From the NCBI RefSeq assembly GCF_902167145.1, contig NC_050097.1, forward strand, positions 173,320,923 to 173,384,922: a stretch of 64,000 bases of DNA, in the 5' to 3' direction. Each line of letters begins with the position of its first letter. Within the stretch, counting starts at the first letter, position 1. The stretch comes from Zea mays (taxonomy: Eukaryota; Streptophyta; Magnoliopsida; Poales; Poaceae). Shown here in pieces: positions 57,640-64,000 of this stretch. The translations under genes were made by a program, and so were the position numbers. The notes beneath the pieces were generated by a model. It ran no database searches and had not been told where the DNA came from. It was given only the letters and a program-made list of their open reading frames with translations.

Positions 57640-60600
57640 ACTTGTTTTGTAGGTTTATGCATCCGGGGGCTCAAGTTGGATACTCGACAGCGGGTGCACG
57701 AACCACATGACTGGGGAGAAAAAGATGTTCTCCTCATATGAGAAAAACCAAGATCCCCAAAGAGCGATCACATTCGGGGATGGAAATCAAGGTTTGGTCA
57801 AAGGTTTGGGTAAAATTGCTATATCTCCTGACCATTCCATTTCCAATGTTTTTCTTGTTGATTCTTTAGATTACAACTTGCTTTCTGTTTCTCAACTATG
57901 TCAAATGGGCTACAACTGTCTATTCACTGATGTAGGTGTCACTGTCTTTAGAAGAAGTGATGATTCAATAGCATTTAAAGGAGTGTTAGAGGGTCAGCTA
58001 TACTTGGTAAATTTTGATAGAGCTGAACTCGACACTTGCTTAATTGCTAAGACTAACATGGGTTGGCTCTGGCACCGCAGACTAGCCCATGTTGGGATGA
58101 AGAATCTTCACAAGCTTCTAAAGGGAGAACACATATTAGGATTAACAAATGTTCATTTTGAGAAAGACAGGATTTGTAGCGCATGCCAAGCAGGGAAGCA
58201 AGTTGGCTCTCATCATCCGCATAAGAACATAATGACGACCGACAGGCCACTGGAGCTCCTACACATGGACCTATTCGGCCCGATCGCTTACATAAGCATC
58301 GGCGGGAGTAAGTACTGTCTAGTTATTGTGGATGATTATTCTCGCTTCACTTGGGTATTCTTTTTACAGGAAAAATCTCAAACCCAAGAGACCTTAAAGG
58401 GATTCTTGAGACGGGCTCAAAATGAGTTCGGTTTAAGGATCAAGAAAATAAGAAGCGACAACGGGACGGAGTTCAAGAATTCTCAAATTGAAGGCTTCCT
58501 TGAGGAGGAGGGCATCAAGCATGAGTTCTCTTCTCCCTACACGCCACAACAAAATGGTGTAGTGGAGAGGAAGAATAGAACTCTATTGGACATGGCAAGG
58601 ACCATGCTTGATGAGTACAAAACTTCGGATCGGTTTTAGGCCGAGGCGGTCAACACCGCTTGCTACGCCATCAACCGGTTATATCTACACCGAATCCTCA
58701 AGAAGACATCATATGAACTCCTAACCGGTAAAAAGCCCAACATTTCATATTTTAGAGTCTTTGGTAGCAAATGCTTTATTCTTGTTAAAAGAGGTAGAAA
58801 ATCTAAATTTGCTCCTAAGACTGTAGAAGGCTTTTTACTTGGTTATGACTCAAACACAAGGGCATATAGGGTCTTTAACAAGTCCACTGGACTAGTTGAA
58901 GTCTCATGTGACGTTGTGTTTGATGAGGCTAACGGCTCTCAAGTAGAGCAAGTTGATCTTGATGAGATAGGTGAAGAAGAGGCTCCATGCATCGCGCTAA
59001 GGAACATGTCCATTGGGGATGTGTGTCCTAAGGAATCCGAAGAGCCTCCAAATGCACAAGATCAACCTTCCTCCTCAATACAAGCATCTCCACCGACTCA
59101 AAATGAGGATGAAGCTCGAGTTGATGAAATAGAAGATCAAGCAAATGAGCCACCTCAAGATGATGGCATTGATCAAGGGGGAGATGCAAATAAGGAAGAC
59201 AAGGAGGAAGAGGAACAAAGACCGCCACATCCAAGAGTCCACCAAGCAATACAACGAGATCACCCCGTCGACACCATACTCGGCGACATTGATAAGGGGG
59301 TAACCACTCGATCTCGTGTTGCACATTTTTGTGAACATTACTCGTTTGTTTCCTCTATTGAGCCACACAGGGTAGAGGAAGCACTACAAGATTCGGATTG
59401 GGTGGTGGCGATGCAAGAGGAGCTCAACAACTTCACTAGAAATGAGGTATGGCACTTAGTTCCACGTCCTAATCAAAATGTTGTAGGAACCAAATGGGTC
59501 TTCCGCAACAAGCAAGACGAGCATGGTGTGGTGACAAGGAACAAAGCTCGACTTGTGGCCAAGGGATACTCCCAAGTCGAAGGTTTGGATTTCGGTGAAA
59601 CCTATGCACCCGTAGCTAGGCTTGAGTCAATTCGCATATTATTAGCCTATGCTACTTACCATGGCTTTAAGCTCTATCAAATGGACGTGAAAAGTGCCTT
59701 CCTCAATGGACCAATCAAGGAAGAGGTCTATGTTGAGCAACCTCCCGGCTTTGAAGACAGTGAGTATCCTAACCATGTCTATAAGCTCTCTAAGGCGCTT
59801 TATGGGCTCAAGCAAGCCCCAAGAGCATGGTATGAATGCCTTAGAGATTTCCTTATTGCTAATGGCTTCAAAGTCGGAAAGGCCGATCCTACACTCTTTA
59901 CTAAAACTCTTGAAAATGATTTGTTTGTATGCCAAATTTATGTTGATGATATCATATTTGGGTCTACTAACGAATCTACTTGTGAGGAATTTAGTAGGAT
60001 CATGACACAGAAATTCGAGATGTCTATGATGGGGGAGTTGAAGTATTTCTTAGGATTTCAAGTGAAGCAACTCCAAGAGGGCACCTTCATTAGCCAAACA
60101 AAGTACACTCAAGATATTCTAACCAAGTTTGGGATGAAGGATGCCAAGCCTATCAAGACACCCATGGGAACCAATGGGCATCTCGACCTCGACACGGGAG
60201 GTAAGTCCGTGGATCAAAAGGTATACCGGTCGATGATAGGTTCTTTACTCTATTTATGTGCATCTCGACCGGATATTATGCTTTCCGTATGCATGTGTGC
60301 AAGATTCCAAGCCGACCCTAAGGAAGCTCACCTTACGGCCGTGAAACGAATCTTGAGATATTTAGCTTATACTCCTAAGTTTGGGCTTTGGTATCCTAGG
60401 GGATCCACTTTTGATTTGATTGGTTATTCGGATGCCGATTGGGCGGGGTGCAAAATCAATAGGAAGAGCACATCGGGGACTTGCCAGTTCTTGGGAAGAT
60501 CCTTGGTGTCTTGGGCTTCAAAGAAGCAAAATTCGGTCGCTCTTTCCACCGCCGAAGCCGAGTATATTGCCGCAGGACATTGTTGCGCGCAATTGCTTTG

Positions 60601-60895
60601 GATGAGGCAAACCCTGCGGGACTACGGTTATAGATTAACCAAAGTCCCTTTGCTATGTGACAATGAGAGTGCAATCAAAATGGCCGACAATCCCGTCGAG
60701 CATAGCCGCACTAAGCACATAGCCATTCGGTATCATTTTCTTAGGGATCACCAACAAAAGGGAGATATCGAAATTTCTTACATTAACACTAAAGATCAAT
60801 TAGCCGATATCTTTACCAAGCCTCTTGATGAACAATCTTTTAACAAACTTAGGCATGAGCTCAATATTCTTGATTCTAGGAACTTCTTTTGTTAA
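57640..60895 (+). pseudogene. copia pol of element K (one nonsense codon)
   Basis: Protease active site WILDSGCTNHMTG (near 57678). Integrase: H/H/C/C zinc-binding region HRRLAHVGMKNLHKLLK ... CSACQAGKQ, core D (LHMDLFGPIAYI), D (IRSDNGTEFKNS), E (PQQNGVVERKNRTL). TAG at 58637-58639 interrupts after TSDRF; TGG is normal there. The rest of pol, in the same frame, follows: [18 protein letters not shown], then RT ([21 protein letters not shown] block, [11 protein letters not shown] near 59944) and RNase H ([36 protein letters not shown]), ending [11 protein letters not shown] then TAA. The start of the pol frame overlaps the gag stop in another frame, so a frameshift or separate initiation is expected. 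Confidence 0.9.
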
Positions 60896-61718
60896 AATTG
60901 CACACATTGCTCTTTTATATACCTTTGATCATGTCTCTTTTATATGCTATGACTAATGTGTCTTCAAGTGTATTTCAAACCAAGTCATAGGTATATTGAA
61001 AGGAAATTGGAGTCTTCGGCAAAGACAAAAGGCTTCCACTCCGTAACTCATACTTCGCCATCACTCCAAGCAACTCTCTATTCCTTGGGGAGAAATGAGC
61101 ATCAAGGAAAAGGACTTCATCTTTGGTATAATCTTAACTCATTTGTTTATGACCAAAGAGGAAGATAGCACTTTGAGGGCTCTAATGATTCCGTTTTTGG
61201 CGATTCATGCCAATAAGGGGGAGAAGTGAGCCCAAAGCAAAAGGACCGCACCACCACCAATTTCAAAAACTTAAGTGTTGAATATTTTTCAATTAGTATC
61301 CAATTGTGTTCAAAAGGGGGAGAAAATAGTATTTCAAAATGATATTTCAAAACCCTCTTGAACACTAAGAGGAGAATCTCATTTAGGGGGAGTTTTTAGT
61401 CAAAGGAAAAGCATTTGAAACAGGGGAGAAAATTTCAAATCTTGTAAATGCTTTGCAAAACTCTTATTCACTACCTTTGACTATTTGCAAAAGAACTTTG
61501 AAAAGGATTTACAAAAAAGTTTGCAAAAACAAAACATGTGGTGCAAACGTGGTCCAAAATGTTATATAAGAAAGAAACAATCCATGCATATCTTGTAAGT
61601 ATTTATATTGGCTCAATTCCAAGCAACCTTTGCACTTATATTATGCAAACTAGTTCAATTATGCACTTCTATATTTGCTTTGGTTTGTGTTGGCATCAAT
61701 CACCAAAAAGGGGGAGAT
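60896..61718 (+). other. Untranslated tail and polypurine tracts of element K
   Basis: No gene; no env-like frame. Purine tracts of the type AAGGGGGAG occur near 61214, 61314 and 61388, and the true PPT AAAAAGGGGGAG is at 61705-61716. Confidence 0.7.
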
Positions 61719-62986
61719 TGAAAGGGAATTAGGCTTACACCTAGTCCCTAATTAATTTTGGTGGTTGAATTGCCCAACACAAATAATTGGAATAACTAGT
61801 TTGCCCAAGTGTATAGACTATACAGGTGTAAAAGGTTCACACTCAGCCAATAAAAAGATCAAGTTTTGGATTCAACAAAAGAGCAAAGGGCCAACCGAAG
61901 GCACCTTTGGTCTGGCGCACCGGACTGTCCGGTGCACCAGAGGACTCCAACTCAAACTTGCCACCTTCGGGAATTTCCAGAGGCACTCGCGCTATAATTC
62001 ACCGGACTGTCCGGTGTACACCGGACAGTGTCCGGTGCGCCAAGGAAGAGCGGTCTCAGGAACTCGCCAGCTTCGGGAAACTCCAACGGCTAGTCCGCTA
62101 TAATTCACCGGACTGTCCGGTGCAACTCCGGAGCAACGGCTAGTCGGCGCCAACGGCTACCTGCGGCGCATTAAATGCGCGCGCAGCGCGCGCAGAAGTC
62201 AGGCGCGCCCATACTGGCACACCGGACAGCAAACAGTACCTGTCCGGTGTGCACCGGACACCCAGGCGGGCCCACAAGTCAGAAGCTCCAACGGTCAGAA
62301 TCCAACGGTAGTAATGACGTGGCAGGGGGCACCGGACTGTCTGGTGTGCACCGGATTGTCCGGTGCGCCATCAAGCAGACAGCCTCCCAACGGCCACTTT
62401 TTGTGGTTGGGGCTATAAATACCCCAACCACCCCACCATTCATTGCATCCAAGTTTTCCACTTCCCAACTACTACATGAGCTCTAGCATTCAATTCTAGA
62501 CACACCCAAGAGATCAAATCCTCTCCAATTCCACTCAAGCCTTTTAGTGACTAGTGAGAGAGATTTGCCGTGTTCTTTTGAGCTCTTGCGCTTGGATCGC
62601 TTTCTTTCTTTCTCACTTGCTCTTGTGATCAAAACTCAATTGTAACCAAGGCAAGAGGCACCAATTGTGTGGTGGCCCTTGCGGGGAAGTTTTGTTCCTG
62701 TTTTGATTGAGAAGAAGAAAAGCTCACTCGATCCGTGGATCGTTTGAGAGAGGGAAGGGTTGAAAGAGACCCGGCCTTTGTGGCCTCCTCAACGGGGAGT
62801 AGGTTTGCAAGAACCGAACCTCGGTAAAACAAATCTCCGTGTCTCACTTGCTTATTCGCTTGGGATTTGTTTTGCGCCCTCTCTCGCGGACTTGTTTATA
62901 TTTCTAACGCTAACCCGGCTTGTAGTTGTGTTTATATTTGTAAATTTCAGTTTCGCCCTATTCACCCCCCCTCTAGGCGACTATCA
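61719..62986 (+). repeat. 3' LTR of element K
   Basis: 1268 bp. Differs from the 5' LTR by about eight substitutions and by losing two short segments (about 22 and 19 bases) between ACCGGACTGTCCGGTG direct repeats, plus a shorter C run. TATAAATA at 62414-62421. Confidence 0.95.
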
Positions 62987-62991
62987 TCATA

Positions 62992-63599
62992 CAAATTTAA
63001 AAACTTGTCTACTTTTTACAGGGCATGCCTTAAGTAATTAGCTGCAACTTTTATATTTGTATCTAATCAATTTGATGCTTATTTCCTAACGAACAAGTCA
63101 AAGTTTGGAGCTTGGTGAAGAATTTGACTTAGAAAAACTCAGATTTTTCCCGATTTCACTTAACCCACTTCTCAACTATCATTACCACTTAATCCTTTCC
63201 CTTTTAACTTAGGTCCATACAACTTGGTATTTTATGATGTTATTTACCTACTCCTTAGGTTTTGGTCCTAATTAACATCTTCACATATCAAGCAAAACCT
63301 ATACTAGACCACACACACATTACACACAAGTTAAGCAAACTATCATCACATGTGGTAAGAGTTGAAAAACTATCTCAAGAAAATCTAAGCCACTTTAGGT
63401 TGGTTTAGCTACACACACAAGTAGTCCTTAATGGTATAAGATTCTATAACATAATTTTCTAGTATTTTAAGCACATTCACCATTCACATCAAAATATAAG
63501 CAATTTATGAATTAAATTCAAGTCATGAATGATTAATGATGCTCATGAGGATTCTTTCATGATGCATATGAATTGTATAAGCATTGTTAATACTAGAGG
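62992..63599. other. AT-rich flank
   Basis: No gene or element recognised. Confidence 0.5.
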
Positions 63600-64000
63600 T
63601 GTTACATCATGTCCATCCTCTAGCCCCTAAACTACCATGTCTTGATGATGGGGTTCAAAGCACTAACTGGGAAACTTGAATGGCCCTGAATTTTTGGCAC
63701 TCTTGGTAGCCTTTCTAGCATTTGAAACAGTCTTCTAGAAGTGTCGCCCAATAGTAGTCAGATCTCTTGACCAACCTCTTCATATTCAAGACCAACTGTT
63801 GTGTGTGCCACATGTGCCTTTGTGCATGTTGTGCATTAGCTCTAAAGCTTAAGGCCCTGTAGCTTATCTACTTACTTGCACCCCAAGCAAGATCCCTCAA
63901 GTAATTAAGGATATCAACTATCTAGTTGACTACATCGATCTACAAAATTTCCACTACATGGTCCTAGTACCAAGCATGTAACTAGATGCCATCTAGGCCA
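63600..64000 (-). pseudogene. Decayed gypsy integrase remnant
   Basis: On the minus strand, fragments read LVLNMKRLVKRSDYYWATLL, EDCFKC and YQECQKFRAIQ, then LNPIIKTW and RMDMM with stops between. These match the zinc-binding region and start of the core of Ty3-gypsy integrases (GYYWPTMLEDCF..., CQ.C.KFG, L.PIIKPWPFRGWGMD). No boundaries visible; it may continue beyond 64000. Confidence 0.55.

Larger units (their letters stand above)
53586..62986 (+). mobile_element. Copia element K: full-length, Opie-like
   Basis: 9401 bp. TSD TCATA at 53581-53585 and 62987-62991. LTRs 53586-54898 (1313 bp) and 61719-62986 (1268 bp); about eight substitutions by eye, plus indels. PBS for initiator tRNA-Met, gag, pol in the order protease, integrase, RT, RNase H, then a long tail and PPT. 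Three small lesions break gag-pol. Gene order and the LTR start place it in the Maximus/SIRE group; Opie is my best family guess. Confidence 0.95.

Overview
The window looks like a large grass genome, most probably Zea mays or a close relative. It is almost entirely transposable elements. The Ty1-copia LTRs begin TGAAAGGGAA, end CTATCA or CTCTCA, and carry many copies of an ACCGGACTGTCCGGTG motif that I associate with maize Opie/Ji-type elements. The Ty3-gypsy elements, CACTA transposons and a Mutator-like element fit the same picture. I find no complete ordinary host gene, no functional tRNA or rRNA and no CRISPR array. Family names are inference; element boundaries, target-site duplications (TSDs) and reading frames are read directly.

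The left half (1-36432) is one nest. An old, decayed Ty1-copia element H (34171-36432) was entered by gypsy element G (31427-34170). G was entered by copia element F (27200-31426), and F by gypsy element B (8308-27199). B was entered twice: by gypsy element A (1-8307) in its antisense gene, and by gypsy element D (13602-25382, TSD CTCAT) in its reverse transcriptase. A itself carries a Mutator-like element (3399-4974, 9-bp TSD). The left ends of H, G, F, B and A lie outside the window.

From 36433 to 53585 there is a small CACTA-type element (36587-37787, TSD CTT), a short GC-rich low-copy-looking stretch, and a larger CACTA transposon E (38639-53199, TSD AGA). E encodes a tnp2-type transposase joined to Transposase_24-like exons. 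Its last intron is interrupted by gypsy element C (42882-52363, TSD TATAG, LTRs that look identical). Then comes a full-length copia element K (53586-62986, TSD TCATA) and AT-rich sequence ending in a decayed gypsy integrase remnant on the minus strand.

The most interesting theme is the gypsy group A, B, C, G. These share LTR ends and a tRNA-Lys-type primer binding site, but A carries gag without pol while B and C carry protease-pol without gag. All of them, and the more distant complete element D, also carry a gene on the strand opposite to gag-pol. That gene has its own TATA box, GT-AG introns at matching places in A, B and C, an N-terminal domain resembling the 'putative gypsy type transposon' family and a coiled-coil C-terminal half. 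In D the four exons join into an unbroken frame of about 1164 codons. This suggests a two-part retrotransposon system in which Gag and Pol are supplied in trans by different subfamilies, each with a spliced antisense gene of unknown function.
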